Assembly (NCBI RefSeq): GCF_000187995.2
Contig: NZ_AEUW02000001.1
Span: 248,001 to 312,000 of the forward strand
Source of the DNA: Streptococcus macacae NCTC 11558
GTDB lineage: Bacteria > Bacillota > Bacilli > Lactobacillales > Streptococcaceae
Reading direction: 5' to 3'
DNA: 64,000 nt
Position numbers and translations under genes: made by a program. Position 1 is the first letter of the stretch, and each line of letters starts with the position of its first letter. The notes below the pieces were generated by a model. The model ran no database searches, was not told the DNA's origin, and saw only the letters and a program-made list of their open reading frames with translations. Shown in pieces: positions 37,160-46,229 of this stretch.

Positions 37160-38431
37160 ATGCTTGATAAACGGCATTTGCTGAACTATTCAATATTGTT
37201 GCCTTATTTAATTTTATCTGTCCTAGGTTTAATTATCGTTTATTCTACAACTAGTGCTAGTTTGATTCAACTTGGCTTAAATCCTTTTCGGTCTGTTATT
37301 AACCAAGGAATTTTTTGGATCATTAGCTTGCTGGCTATTTTATTTATTTATCGGCTAAAATTAGACTTTTTAAAAAATAGCAGTGTTTTAACTGTTGTTA
37401 TGTTAGTAGAAGTTGTTTTGCTCATTATTGCGCGTTTTTGGGCAAGGGAAGTGAATGGAGCCCACGGCTGGATTGTTTTGGGCCCCATTAGCTTTCAGCC
37501 TGCGGAATATCTCAAAATTATTATGGTATGGTTTTTGGCCTATACCTTTGAGAGGCGGCAGCAATCTATAGAAATTTATGATTATCAAGCTTTAACAAAA
37601 CGTAAATGGTGGCCTAAGCGAATGAGCGACCTAAAGGATTGGCGTTTTTATTCTCTGATATTGATTCTTTTGGTTGCTGCTCAGCCTGATTTAGGTAATG
37701 CGACTATTATAGTGATGACGGCTATTGTTTTGTATTCTATCAGCGGTGTCGGTTATCGTTGGTTTTCAGCATTGCTGACTTTAACAATTACGATATCAAC
37801 CGTGTTTCTAGGTCTCATTAGTATCATTGGCGTCAAAACTGTCAGCAAAATTCCTATATTTGGTTATGTGGCTAAGCGTTTCAGTGCCTTTTTTAATCCC
37901 TTTAAAGATGTTACGGATTCTGGACATCAGCTTGTGCACTCCTATTATGCAATGAGTAATGGAGGATGGTTTGGCCGAGGACTGGGAAATTCTATTGAAA
38001 AACGCGGCTACCTTCCAGAAGCTCAGACAGATTTTGTTTTTTCAATCGTTATTGAAGAACTTGGATTTATCGGAGCAAGTTTGATTTTAGCCCTTGTATT
38101 CTTTTTAATATTGAGAATCTTATTAGTTGGCATCAAAGCTAAGAACCCTTTTAATGCTATGATTGCCTTAGGAGTTGGCGGGATGATGCTGATGCAGGTA
38201 TTTGTTAATATTGGCGGAATATCAGGTTTGATCCCTTCAACAGGAGTTACCTTCCCCTTCCTTTCCCAAGGCGGAAATAGTCTGCTGGTTCTTTCAGTTG
38301 CTATTGGATTTGTGCTAAATATCGATGCTAATGAGAAACGTGAAGAGATTTACAGAGAAGTAGCAGAAGCTGAAAGAGACCCTAATGATGTTTTTGTTGA
38401 AGATATGGAATATGGCAGATATTATGAATAA
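37160..38431 (+). CDS. ftsW: SEDS-family peptidoglycan polymerase FtsW
   Basis: 423 residues with about ten membrane helices. SEDS landmarks are WIVLGPISFQPAEYLKIIM, FNPFKDVTDSGHQLVHSYYA and the terminal GVTFPFLSQGGNSLL. FtsW polymerises septal glycan strands with a class B PBP. The position directly before tuf is the one I recall for ftsW in S. mutans, which favours FtsW over RodA. The C-terminal tail is cytoplasmic and acidic. Confidence 0.9.
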   Translation: MLDKRHLLNYSILLPYLILSVLGLIIVYSTTSASLIQLGLNPFRSVINQGIFWIISLLAILFIYRLKLDFLKNSSVLTVVMLVEVVLLIIARFWAREVNGAHGWIVLGPISFQPAEYLKIIMVWFLAYTFERRQQSIEIYDYQALTKRKWWPKRMSDLKDWRFYSLILILLVAAQPDLGNATIIVMTAIVLYSISGVGYRWFSALLTLTITISTVFLGLISIIGVKTVSKIPIFGYVAKRFSAFFNPFKDVTDSGHQLVHSYYAMSNGGWFGRGLGNSIEKRGYLPEAQTDFVFSIVIEELGFIGASLILALVFFLILRILLVGIKAKNPFNAMIALGVGGMMLMQVFVNIGGISGLIPSTGVTFPFLSQGGNSLLVLSVAIGFVLNIDANEKREEIYREVAEAERDPNDVFVEDMEYGRYYE

Positions 38432-38449
38432 CAAACCGATCTTCGGCTG

Positions 38450-38496
38450 CACTCTAAACGTTAGGTAATAAACCTGATAATTAGGGTGTTTTTTTA
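38450..38496 (+). terminator. Terminator of ftsW
   Basis: CACTCTAA and TTAGGGTG form the outer stem, with an inner TTAGGT/ACCTGA pairing, followed by TTTTTTTT. Confidence 0.85.
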
Positions 38497-38550
38497 TAGC
38501 AAATAGGACGAGTTCTTATGAAGAAAGTTTTGCAAAAAAACATAAAACAC

Positions 38551-38578
38551 TTGCATTTTTGGCATAATTTGTTAAAAT
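38551..38578 (+). promoter_or_regulatory. Promoter of tuf
   Basis: TTGCAT (38551-38556), a 16-base spacer, and TAAAAT (38573-38578) preceded by TGT as an extended -10. GGAGG follows at 38633-38637. Confidence 0.7.
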
Positions 38579-38649
38579 GGTAAGGTAAAGTTAGACTGTA
38601 TGCCTACTGTCTATCTATAAAATATATTTTATTGGAGGCTTTTCCTAAA

Positions 38650-39846
38650 ATGGCAAAAGAAAAATACGATCGTAGTAAACCACATGTTAACATTGGTACA
38701 ATCGGACACGTTGACCATGGTAAAACTACTTTAACTGCAGCTATCACAACTGTACTTGCACGCCGTCTTCCAACAGCTGTTAACCAGCCTAAAGACTACG
38801 CTTCAATTGATGCTGCTCCAGAAGAACGTGAACGCGGTATCACAATCAACACTGCTCACGTTGAGTACGAAACTGAAAAACGTCACTATGCGCATATTGA
38901 TGCACCAGGACACGCGGACTATGTTAAAAACATGATCACTGGTGCGGCTCAAATGGATGGTGCTATTCTTGTAGTAGCTTCAACTGACGGTCCAATGCCT
39001 CAAACGCGTGAACATATCCTTCTTTCACGCCAAGTAGGTGTTAAAAACCTTATTGTTTTCATGAATAAAGTTGACTTAGTTGATGATGAAGAATTGCTTG
39101 AATTGGTTGAAATGGAAATCCGTGATCTTCTTACAGAATATGATTTCCCAGGCGATGAACTTCCAGTTATCCAAGGTTCAGCACTTAAAGCTCTTGAAGG
39201 TGATACTAAGTACGAAGATATTATCATGGAATTGTTGGATACTGTAGATGATTACATCCCAGAACCACAACGTGATACTGACAAGCCATTGCTTCTTCCA
39301 GTCGAAGATGTTTTCTCTATTACTGGACGTGGTACTGTTGCTTCAGGACGTATTGACCGTGGTACTGTTAAGGTTAATGATGAAGTTGAAATCGTTGGTA
39401 TTCGTGACGATATTCAAAAAGCAGTTGTTACTGGTGTTGAAATGTTCCGTAAACAGCTTGACGAAGGTCTTGCTGGTGATAACGTCGGTGTCCTTCTTCG
39501 TGGTATCCAACGTGATGAAATTGAACGCGGTCAAGTTCTTGCTAAACCAGGATCAATTCATCCACATACTAAATTCAAAGGTGAAGTTTATATTCTTACT
39601 AAAGAAGAAGGTGGACGTCATACTCCATTCTTTAACAACTACCGTCCACAGTTCTACTTCCGTACAACTGATGTAACTGGTTCAATTGATTTGCCAGCAG
39701 GTACTGAAATGGTTATGCCTGGTGATAATGTTACGATTGATGTTGAACTGATCCACCCAATCGCTGTTGAACAAGGTACAACTTTCTCTATTCGTGAAGG
39801 TGGCCGTACTGTTGGTTCAGGTATCGTTACAGAAATCGAAGCTTAA
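38650..39846 (+). CDS. tuf: Elongation factor Tu
   Basis: 398 residues, the GTPase that brings aminoacyl-tRNA to the ribosome. The G1 motif is GHVDHGKT, G3 is DAPGHADY and G4 is NKVD. Domains 2 and 3 follow, ending in [11 protein letters not shown]. Start at ATG 38650, where GGAGG is well placed; a TTG 18 bases earlier is part of the ribosome-site region. Codon use is strongly biased to preferred codons, as expected for a highly expressed gene. Confidence 0.99.
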   Translation: MAKEKYDRSKPHVNIGTIGHVDHGKTTLTAAITTVLARRLPTAVNQPKDYASIDAAPEERERGITINTAHVEYETEKRHYAHIDAPGHADYVKNMITGAAQMDGAILVVASTDGPMPQTREHILLSRQVGVKNLIVFMNKVDLVDDEELLELVEMEIRDLLTEYDFPGDELPVIQGSALKALEGDTKYEDIIMELLDTVDDYIPEPQRDTDKPLLLPVEDVFSITGRGTVASGRIDRGTVKVNDEVEIVGIRDDIQKAVVTGVEMFRKQLDEGLAGDNVGVLLRGIQRDEIERGQVLAKPGSIHPHTKFKGEVYILTKEEGGRHTPFFNNYRPQFYFRTTDVTGSIDLPAGTEMVMPGDNVTIDVELIHPIAVEQGTTFSIREGGRTVGSGIVTEIEA

Positions 39847-39895
39847 TAGTACTAAGTTCCCAGATAACAATTTAAGTCAGACAGCTTAATTGATA

Positions 39896-39922
39896 AAGAG
39901 TCTCGTAAGGGGCTCTTTTTTG
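39896..39922 (+). terminator. Terminator of tuf
   Basis: AAGAGTC-TCGTAAG-GGCTCTT with a T-run TTTTT. Confidence 0.8.
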
Positions 39923-40100
39923 TTTAGTTTAGTACGAATCAAAAGCTATGGCTGTTTCGAATCTTCTTTAAATAAGTTGAAAACGTTTCGTGATTACGGC
40001 TGACTTTATAAAATATATTGAAGAAATGGACTTGAGCTTTTAATCGCTTGAGAAATGTGATAAAATAAGAAAGTAAATAAAAAGAGAAGAGGTATGTGAA

Positions 40101-40859
40101 ATGTCACGTAAACCATTTATCGCTGGTAACTGGAAAATGAACAAAAATCCAGAAGAAGCAAAAGCATTTGTTGAAGCAGTTGCTTCTAAATTGCCATCAT
40201 CAGAACTTGTTGAAGCAGGTATTGCTGCTCCAGCACTTGACTTATCAACTATTCTTGCAGCTGCTAAGGGTTCTAACCTTAAGGTTGCTGCAGAAAACTG
40301 CTATTTTGAAAATGCTGGTGCTTTTACTGGTGAAAACAGCCCTAAAGTGTTGGCTGAAATGGGAACAGATTACGTTGTTATCGGCCACTCAGAACGTCGT
40401 GAATACTTCCATGAAACTGATGACGACATTAACAAAAAAGCCAAAGCAATCTTTGAAAATGGCATGCTTCCAATTATCTGTTGTGGTGAAACCCTTGAAA
40501 CTTACGAAGCAGGTAAAGCAGCAGAATTCGTCGGTGGACAAGTATCAGCAGCTCTTGCAGGATTGTCTGAAGAACAAGTCTCTTCACTTGTTATTGCTTA
40601 TGAACCCATTTGGGCTATTGGTACTGGTAAATCAGCTAGTCAAGATGATGCACAAAAAATGTGTAAAGTTGTTCGTGATGTTGTAGCAGCTGACTTTGGT
40701 CAAGCAGTAGCTGACAAAGTTCGTGTACAATACGGTGGATCAGTTAAGCCTGAAAATGTGGCATCTTATATGGCTTGTCCTGATGTTGATGGTGCTCTTG
40801 TTGGCGGTGCTTCACTTCAAGCAGACAGTTTCCTTGCCCTTCTTGACTTTGTTAAATAA
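40101..40859 (+). CDS. tpiA: Triosephosphate isomerase
   Basis: 252 residues of TIM-barrel. The opening is [11 protein letters not shown], the catalytic His lies in [11 protein letters not shown] and the catalytic Glu in [11 protein letters not shown]. The phosphate-binding GGS ([10 protein letters not shown]) is intact. It interconverts dihydroxyacetone phosphate and glyceraldehyde 3-phosphate in glycolysis. Codon bias is strong, as in tuf. Order tuf-tpiA as I recall for S. mutans. Confidence 0.99.
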   Translation: MSRKPFIAGNWKMNKNPEEAKAFVEAVASKLPSSELVEAGIAAPALDLSTILAAAKGSNLKVAAENCYFENAGAFTGENSPKVLAEMGTDYVVIGHSERREYFHETDDDINKKAKAIFENGMLPIICCGETLETYEAGKAAEFVGGQVSAALAGLSEEQVSSLVIAYEPIWAIGTGKSASQDDAQKMCKVVRDVVAADFGQAVADKVRVQYGGSVKPENVASYMACPDVDGALVGGASLQADSFLALLDFVK

Positions 40860-40903
40860 ATTAAACCATTCGGCGAAAGTCAGGAAGTTCATTATAATAT
40901 TAA

Positions 40904-40964
40904 AAGAGAGTGGGACTCAATCAAGATTTAGCAAAAATTGATTTTATAATCTGTCTCACCTCTT
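40904..40964. repeat. Dispersed GTGGGACT/TCTCACCTC hairpin repeat
   Basis: AGAGTGGGACTCAATC at the left and ATCTGTCTCACCTC at the right form an imperfect inverted repeat. The element at 60240-60316 has the same end sequences (GGGAGTGAGAC, CCCAGTCTC). Short repeats with these ends are common between streptococcal genes. Confidence 0.55.
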
Positions 40965-40982
40965 CGCAGATGATTAGAATTG

Positions 40983-41010
40983 AGGCCAACAAAAGTTGGC
41001 CTTGTTTGTT
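40983..41010 (+). terminator. Terminator of the tpiA region
   Basis: AGGCCAAC-AAAA-GTTGGCCT followed by TGTTTGTT. Confidence 0.8.
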
Positions 41011-41298
41011 AGTACCAACAGTCTACTGCACTGTTGAAAACTCTAACCTAAAAATCAAAAAATGAAGATAGCAATCAACACTGATATGCTAAAGCAACCA
41101 ATGAAACGGTTCAGGGGTAAGACTAGGGCTGGCCTAAGCAGCCAGTTTTATCCCCAGCAGCTTTCTTCTTATACTGCTGCTAGACAAAAGGAGTCTGGAA
41201 CCTAAAATAGTCCCAAGTTCCTTTTGTTAGGGGATTCTAAAATGAGTAAAGATCTTAAAAGAAGATCTTTACCAGCTGCAGAAGAGAAAATGTTAAAA

Positions 41299-41360
41299 AG
41301 CTCCATAATATCTGTCATAGATGAATTCATCTATGACAGATATTATGGAGCTGATTTTTT
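41299..41360. terminator. Perfect 54-bp palindrome acting as bidirectional terminator
   Basis: Bases 41299-41352 are exactly their own reverse complement: 27+27, centred on GAATTC with no unpaired loop. AAAAA precedes and TTTTTTT follows. It lies between the tpiA side and the convergent murN gene. Confidence 0.75.
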
Positions 41361-41441
41361 TGTCTAACTTTCAGGGATAATTTAGTAAAAACGCTGCTTT
41401 TAGGCTGAAGACCAGGGCCGTACTGTTCATGGGAAATAGAA

Positions 41442-42674
41442 CTAGCGTCTTAGTATTTTTTTGATCGTATTTAAAAATCTATATTTCAATGGTTTTGGAT
41501 AGTAGTGGAAAGTTCCCATCTTACGGACAATATAGCCATTGAAATTTTGTTTGAAACGCAGTACACCGTCTGAACCGTCAAAATGTCCTGTGATACCGAG
41601 CAGATTATAAAAAGGAATGTCTCGTTTAATAGCTTCCAGCATCACATGTTCTTGCAGGAGAGCCGGAGCATAAAACTTGTTGAATTCAGGATAGGAGCCA
41701 GAGAATAGGTAAACGGCTTCTTGGGGTGTGTAGATGAATAAACTAGCAGCTAAAATAATATCTTTATCACCATATTTTTCAATGAGCTCTGCTGCCTCTT
41801 TTAGGCGTTCTGTAAAAGTATTGAACTGGCTGGTTAATTCACGAAGCTGATTTTGTTTTTTCTCAGAATGAGGGATTTTTTCTAAGTCTGACTGAAGTTT
41901 TTCTATTTTTGACTGAAGTTTATCCTGACTGGATTTTAAGTGGTTACGGTAATTTTGAAAATTTAAGCTGGCTAGCATAAATTCGGCTCTATCGCCAAAG
42001 CTGTCATAAAAGTCTTGATAATAGTCAAGACTTTTATCTGTATATTCCCTCCGGTCGGACGTAGCAGTAGTAATTTCTTTGAACAGATGGAGCTCATCAC
42101 GGTTAAGTTTGCGGATCTTTGTGCCGAAGGTTTTAGCTTTTTTGACCAAAGGTTTTCCTTTTTTGCTAAATGACTTAAGCAGATCATTTTCAGTCAGTTT
42201 CGCAAGATTTTTTACATAATGCCAATCAGGTTCTCCGCCAGGATAATCAGTTTGTAAACCATCAAAATGATAGTTTAAATCAGTCAACTGTGTGATTAGT
42301 TCTTTGTTTTCAGAACTGACAGCTTGACCGTTTGTATCAAATGTCTGATAAGTATCATATGGCTTAATAACGAGTTCTAAAGCTTTTCTTTCTTTGATAT
42401 AGCCTTTTAAGCCGCTATAGAAATCTGTTAGGTGATCTGGCTGGGTAATGACTGGGCCGCAGTTAATCTCAAAATAGCGTCCGCCGGTCATACTTGTACT
42501 GTATAATATGGCAGAGATTTCGATATCTCCATCTTCCACCCAAGCGATATAGTCAATATCAAATCCTCGTTTAGATAGTAAATCAGCCATTTCTAAGCTT
42601 TGCATAAATGATTTTTGTTGGGCAGTTTGAATATGAGATTCGAAGTCCTTTTTTGAAATGCTTTTTAAAGGCAT
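41442..42674 (-). CDS. murN: MurN-like peptidoglycan branching aminoacyltransferase
   Basis: A 410-residue FemABX-family enzyme adding the second amino acid of the cross-bridge onto lipid II from aminoacyl-tRNA. The GNAT-like domains are interrupted by a predicted coiled-coil hairpin (residues about 235-290, HLKSSQDKLQSKIEKLQSDL). The ending FNGYIVRKMGTFHYYPKPLK is typical. It overlaps the murM stop by one base (TAATG). The murM/murN naming follows gene order and length and could be exchanged. Confidence 0.82.
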   Translation of the reverse strand: MPLKSISKKDFESHIQTAQQKSFMQSLEMADLLSKRGFDIDYIAWVEDGDIEISAILYSTSMTGGRYFEINCGPVITQPDHLTDFYSGLKGYIKERKALELVIKPYDTYQTFDTNGQAVSSENKELITQLTDLNYHFDGLQTDYPGGEPDWHYVKNLAKLTENDLLKSFSKKGKPLVKKAKTFGTKIRKLNRDELHLFKEITTATSDRREYTDKSLDYYQDFYDSFGDRAEFMLASLNFQNYRNHLKSSQDKLQSKIEKLQSDLEKIPHSEKKQNQLRELTSQFNTFTERLKEAAELIEKYGDKDIILAASLFIYTPQEAVYLFSGSYPEFNKFYAPALLQEHVMLEAIKRDIPFYNLLGITGHFDGSDGVLRFKQNFNGYIVRKMGTFHYYPKPLKYRFLNTIKKILRR

Positions 42675-43888
42675 TAATGTTTACTCCTTCGTTTTTTGCG
42701 TATCGTATAGGCAATATTAGCTAAATGGTACAATGGGCTGACAGGAAGATTAAATTCCCCGATAAATTCTTCAATTTCTGGTTTGAATTTTGACTTGAAA
42801 TGATAGAGTCCGCCAGAGAGATCGTTTTCAACCCCTCCCATGTTTTGCCAGATGTTTCCTCTGTCAAAAGCATGGCGGGCTGTTTCAAACCAAGTATAGA
42901 TGGCTGCTTGATATCGACGAAATTCTTCATCCATACCTGCATAGATATTTTCAGATGTTCCGCCGAATTCGAGAGATAATGTTCCTGAGAGAGGGACGAT
43001 TTCATTGCCCTGAGATAAATGCTCTTGAAGAAAGGCAATTTCATCACTGAGGCGCTCGATTTCCTTTTTGGTATTATCGATTTTACTTGGTTTAACATTA
43101 TCGCCAAATTTGGCAAGATTATTTTGAGCTTTTTCCTTTTGCTTTTCCAGTTCAGCAAGCCTTTCTGCTAGGTTGAGGCTAGCCAAAGTAATGAAAGATT
43201 GCTTGGGGTAGCTGTCTAAAAGTTTTCTATAATAATCTATTCCTCTGAGGTGAATACTTTTGCGATCTTCTGTTTTTTTCATCAAAAAGGCGAAATCTTC
43301 TAGCAAGTCATCATCACCAAACTGGATCATAACACCCTTATTTTTAGCTGTTCGGATAGATTGGCGAATTTTTTTGGAGAGATTTTCTTCTGTAAAGCCA
43401 TCAGCATAAATATTGGCTTGAAAACGCGGCTGAATATTTTCTCCCATATCAGTTGTTTGCCCAAGCCATTCACAGCCCAAATTCTTTAAATTATTAATAA
43501 TATCCTGTGCTTGCGGATTATCAATAGCTTCCTTATCAATTTGATGATGATTTAACAAAATAAAAGGATCGAACTTAATGAACAAGGCTCGCTTTCTTTT
43601 TGCTATTTTTTTTAAGGAGCTTAGTACGAAGTTGACCAAGTCTTTATTTTGATAGTCCATAACTGGGCCTCTTGGAATGTAGAACATTGTCATGCCAAGT
43701 GGCAGGGATCTGATTAAAATAGAAGCAGAAGCCACCAGCTGACCATCTTGGTAAAAACCAATTCGCTCATTTCCCCATTCATTTTTAACCTTTGCCCAAG
43801 AACTGCTTTGCAGCAGATTGGTTTGGCTGCTATTTTTGATAAAATGGTCATGTTCTTCTTGAGAAATACCGACTTTATATGTATACAT
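42674..43888 (-). CDS. murM: MurM-like peptidoglycan branching aminoacyltransferase
   Basis: A 404-residue FemABX-family enzyme, the presumed first-residue transferase of the branched cross-bridge. Landmarks are LLQSSSWAKVKNEWG, FYIPRGPVMDY and IKFDPFI. A charged coiled-coil hairpin lies at about 230-285 (LAERLAELEKQKEKAQNNLA). MYTYKVG is the start because its ATG overlaps the HAD stop codon (TAATG), which makes the HAD-murM-murN operon continuous. Confidence 0.85.
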   Translation of the reverse strand: MYTYKVGISQEEHDHFIKNSSQTNLLQSSSWAKVKNEWGNERIGFYQDGQLVASASILIRSLPLGMTMFYIPRGPVMDYQNKDLVNFVLSSLKKIAKRKRALFIKFDPFILLNHHQIDKEAIDNPQAQDIINNLKNLGCEWLGQTTDMGENIQPRFQANIYADGFTEENLSKKIRQSIRTAKNKGVMIQFGDDDLLEDFAFLMKKTEDRKSIHLRGIDYYRKLLDSYPKQSFITLASLNLAERLAELEKQKEKAQNNLAKFGDNVKPSKIDNTKKEIERLSDEIAFLQEHLSQGNEIVPLSGTLSLEFGGTSENIYAGMDEEFRRYQAAIYTWFETARHAFDRGNIWQNMGGVENDLSGGLYHFKSKFKPEIEEFIGEFNLPVSPLYHLANIAYTIRKKRRSKH

Positions 43889-44697
43889 TAATCTAATACC
43901 CACTCTCTGATTGCATATGCGACGCCGCTTTCATCATTAGATTTAGTGATATATTTTGCTATCTTTTTAAGCTGGGGAATACCGTTTTCCATAACAACTG
44001 GATTTCCAACTGCTTCCAGCATAGTGCGGTCATTTTCTTCATCTCCGATAGCCATTGTTTCTTCTGGATGCAAGCCTAATTTTTCAGCTAAGTGAGTGAC
44101 CGCTGTGCCTTTGCTGGCTTTTTTATTCATGATTTCTAAATAAAAAGGTCTTGATTTAACAACGGTATAGTGCTCATAGAGTTCGGAGGGAAGTTTAGCA
44201 ATAGCGGCATCTAAAAGTTCAGGCTCATCAACCATCATGATTTTCACGATTTCTTTGTTTACCATTTCTTCGGGAGTGCGATAGTAAACAGGCATATTAA
44301 CCAGTGAGGCTTCATGGATGGTATATTTGCCAATATTTCTATTAGCTGTATAAATACCTTCTTTAGTGATGGCATGCATATGAAGGCCTAGTTTTCGGCT
44401 GAGCAGTTCAATGTTTAGATAATCATTGTAAGATAAGACTTCTTTGACAAGATCTTCTCCGGTTGCTGTGTCTTGAACCAGAGCACCATTGAAGGTGATC
44501 ACATAATCTTCTTTATCTTGGAGCTTGAGTTCTTCTAATAAAGGAGCCACTCCAGCAATGGGACGTCCCGTTGCGATAACAATTTTAACACCGGCTTTTT
44601 TAGCCTCTTGAACAGCAGAGTAAACTTCTGGAGTTATTTCGCGTTTATGGTTCAGCAGTGTGCCATCAATATCGACAGCAACTAGTTTGATTGACAT
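43888..44697 (-). CDS. Cof-type HAD phosphatase upstream of murMN
   Basis: 269 residues: motif I AVDIDGTLLN, motif II IATGRP, motif IV IGDEENDRTML and a closing GNPVVMENG. This is a Cof/YidA-like sugar-phosphate phosphatase in the cytoplasm. AAGGAAG precedes the start. It is the first gene of the murM-murN operon, with one-base overlaps throughout, as in other streptococci. The substrate is unknown. Confidence 0.88.
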   Translation of the reverse strand: MSIKLVAVDIDGTLLNHKREITPEVYSAVQEAKKAGVKIVIATGRPIAGVAPLLEELKLQDKEDYVITFNGALVQDTATGEDLVKEVLSYNDYLNIELLSRKLGLHMHAITKEGIYTANRNIGKYTIHEASLVNMPVYYRTPEEMVNKEIVKIMMVDEPELLDAAIAKLPSELYEHYTVVKSRPFYLEIMNKKASKGTAVTHLAEKLGLHPEETMAIGDEENDRTMLEAVGNPVVMENGIPQLKKIAKYITKSNDESGVAYAIREWVLD

Positions 44698-44790
44698 AAT
44701 ATACTTCCTTAGTTTTTGATTTACAAAATATTACAAGACTATCTTACTAAAAATAGCTGTATTTGTCATGCCATCTTAGCTGATTCAGCT

Positions 44791-44817
44791 AAAAAAGATA
44801 AGCGGTTTACTTATCTT
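44791..44817 (-). terminator. Terminator over the HD gene stop codon
   Basis: On the minus strand AGATAAG-TAAACCG-CTTATCT is followed by TTTTTT. A second hairpin, TTAGCTG-ATT-CAGCTAA, lies just beyond (44776-44792). Confidence 0.8.
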
Positions 44818-46120
44818 GGATTTGTGTCTTGTGCAGCTGCCTGTTCTTTATATGGCAGGCAAATTTTTCTTTGATATCAATAAAAAGATCATCTTGAATT
44901 AACATTTCTTTGGGGAAATAAAAGCGCCTGTCACCGTGAATGGTTCCTGATAGGGTATGAACCAGCGCTGAAAGTGTGGATAATTCGGCAATCTGGCCAT
45001 CCTCCTGAAGCATTTCAATTTGTGTTCGTGGATTTTTAACATCAGGTTTGTAAACATCATAGGGCAGATCAAAGTTTAAGTGAACAGCAGTATAATATTC
45101 TGGATCAAAGCCAAGAGCATAAATAAGTTCTCTCATATCTTTAAGTTCAGATGAACTGCCTTCGTCAAAGGTCACAGACTTAAAAACCTTACGGTTAATA
45201 AAACGGCTGGCTAGATCAGAGAGGATTTTATCCGTACTTTGCATCCAAGACTGGAAATAGGTATTCATGACTCCGTCGTCCAGACTGAGATAGTCTTCTA
45301 GGGTAACTTTATTTTCAAGGAAGGGAATTAAATGAGGAGATGTAATTGCAAAAAATTCTTTTTCTTTGGGATAAAGATATTTTGCACGTTTTAGCAGATT
45401 CTGCAACAGGACTTCCATAGCACGGCTGGCTGGGTGGAAGTAGACTTGCATATACATTTGATAGCGGCTGATAATATAATCTTCAACGGCATGCATCCCA
45501 TCTATTGAAAAAGCAATTCCATTATCAAGAGGACGTATAACACGTAAAATACGGCTTAAATCAAATCTGCCATAACTGGCACCAGTAAAGTAAGAATCAC
45601 GAAGAAGATAGTCCATTCGGTCGACATCAATTTGACTGGATATTAATTGTTCAACCTGTTTATTGGAATAAGTGTGATTAATAACGCTGGCTACTTTTTC
45701 GGGAAAGTCAGGTGAAAATTGACTCAAAACATGATTAACTTCTGTTTCAGCATTTAAAATAATATCTTGCGTAACAGCTTCATGATCTGTATCAAATAAT
45801 CTTTCAAAACTATGTGAATAGGCTCCGTGGCCAATATCGTGCAAAAGAGCTGCAACCATAGTTAGTAAGGACTCACTGCTATCCCAAATATCTGCATATT
45901 TTTTATCAAAAATAGCAGTAACACGTCTAGCGAGATAATAAACACCAAGACAATGGGAAAAGCGGCTGTGTTCTGCTCCATGAAAAGTAAAACTGGATGA
46001 GCCTAGCTGTTTGATACGGCGCAATCGCTGAAATTCTTTAGTATTAATGAGTTTATAGATGAGTTCATCATCAACGGGAATATAATTATGAACAGGATCG
46101 CGAAATACTTTTTCAATCAT
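44807..46120 (-). CDS. HD-domain phosphohydrolase (dGTPase-like)
   Basis: 437 residues. The metal-binding HD core is complete: HSRFSHCLGVYYLARR, then ALLHDIGHGAYSH. The opening VFRDPVHNYIPV is typical of the YwfO-like SAMHD1-type branch, members of which hydrolyse dNTPs. It is followed only by its terminator. The mRNA looks leaderless (TGTTATAAT, six bases, ATG). It is divergent from the TauE/SafE permease gene, which has the same arrangement. Confidence 0.85.
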   Translation of the reverse strand: MIEKVFRDPVHNYIPVDDELIYKLINTKEFQRLRRIKQLGSSSFTFHGAEHSRFSHCLGVYYLARRVTAIFDKKYADIWDSSESLLTMVAALLHDIGHGAYSHSFERLFDTDHEAVTQDIILNAETEVNHVLSQFSPDFPEKVASVINHTYSNKQVEQLISSQIDVDRMDYLLRDSYFTGASYGRFDLSRILRVIRPLDNGIAFSIDGMHAVEDYIISRYQMYMQVYFHPASRAMEVLLQNLLKRAKYLYPKEKEFFAITSPHLIPFLENKVTLEDYLSLDDGVMNTYFQSWMQSTDKILSDLASRFINRKVFKSVTFDEGSSSELKDMRELIYALGFDPEYYTAVHLNFDLPYDVYKPDVKNPRTQIEMLQEDGQIAELSTLSALVHTLSGTIHGDRRFYFPKEMLIQDDLFIDIKEKFACHIKNRQLHKTQIQDK

Positions 46121-46135
46121 ACTTTCATTATAACA
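46118..46135 (-). promoter_or_regulatory. Extended -10, leaderless start of the HD gene
   Basis: Minus strand TGTTATAAT with the -10 at 46127-46132, then six bases and ATG (46120-46118). No ribosome site. Confidence 0.65.
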
Positions 46136-46191
46136 AAATCTATTTAAAAAATTTATTTTCTATTGTCTTTAAGATAAAAAATAATTTTTTA

Positions 46192-46229
46192 TTTACGGAT
46201 TTTAAAAATTGCATTATAATGAACTAATG
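46192..46229 (+). promoter_or_regulatory. Promoter of the TauE/SafE gene, leaderless
   Basis: TTTACG (46192-46197), a 17-base spacer, TATAAT (46215-46220), six bases, then ATG at 46227. Confidence 0.65.

Larger units (their letters stand above)
40860..41441. other. 582-base gene-free block of stacked hairpins
   Basis: There is no convincing gene. In order: a GTGGGAC/GTCTCAC imperfect inverted repeat (40904-40964); a terminator (40983-41010); GGCTG/CAGCC near 41122-41138; AGCAG/CTGCT around 41157-41183; AAAAGGA and TCCTTTT arms near 41186-41225; AAAGATCTT/AAGATCTTT around 41249-41270; and the 54-bp palindrome. Two tiny frames (41062 and 41242) cross these structures and are not called. Confidence 0.6.

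Noticed and set aside
39248-39676. Long alternative frame inside tuf
   Set aside because: Same cause: biased codons of a highly expressed gene keep another frame open.
40168-40686. Long alternative frame of 172 codons inside tpiA
   Set aside because: It is a frame shadow created by the strong codon bias of tpiA; the peptide is Leu/Val/Lys repetitive with no domain.
41062-41208. 48-codon frame MKIAINTDMLKQ...
   Set aside because: No ribosome site, crosses hairpins, and no recognisable protein features.
41242-41370. 42-codon frame MSKDLKRRSLPAAEE... across the 54-bp palindrome
   Set aside because: It has an AGGGG-like site upstream, but most of its sequence is dictated by the palindrome and the AAAGATCTT hairpin. 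No family resemblance was seen.
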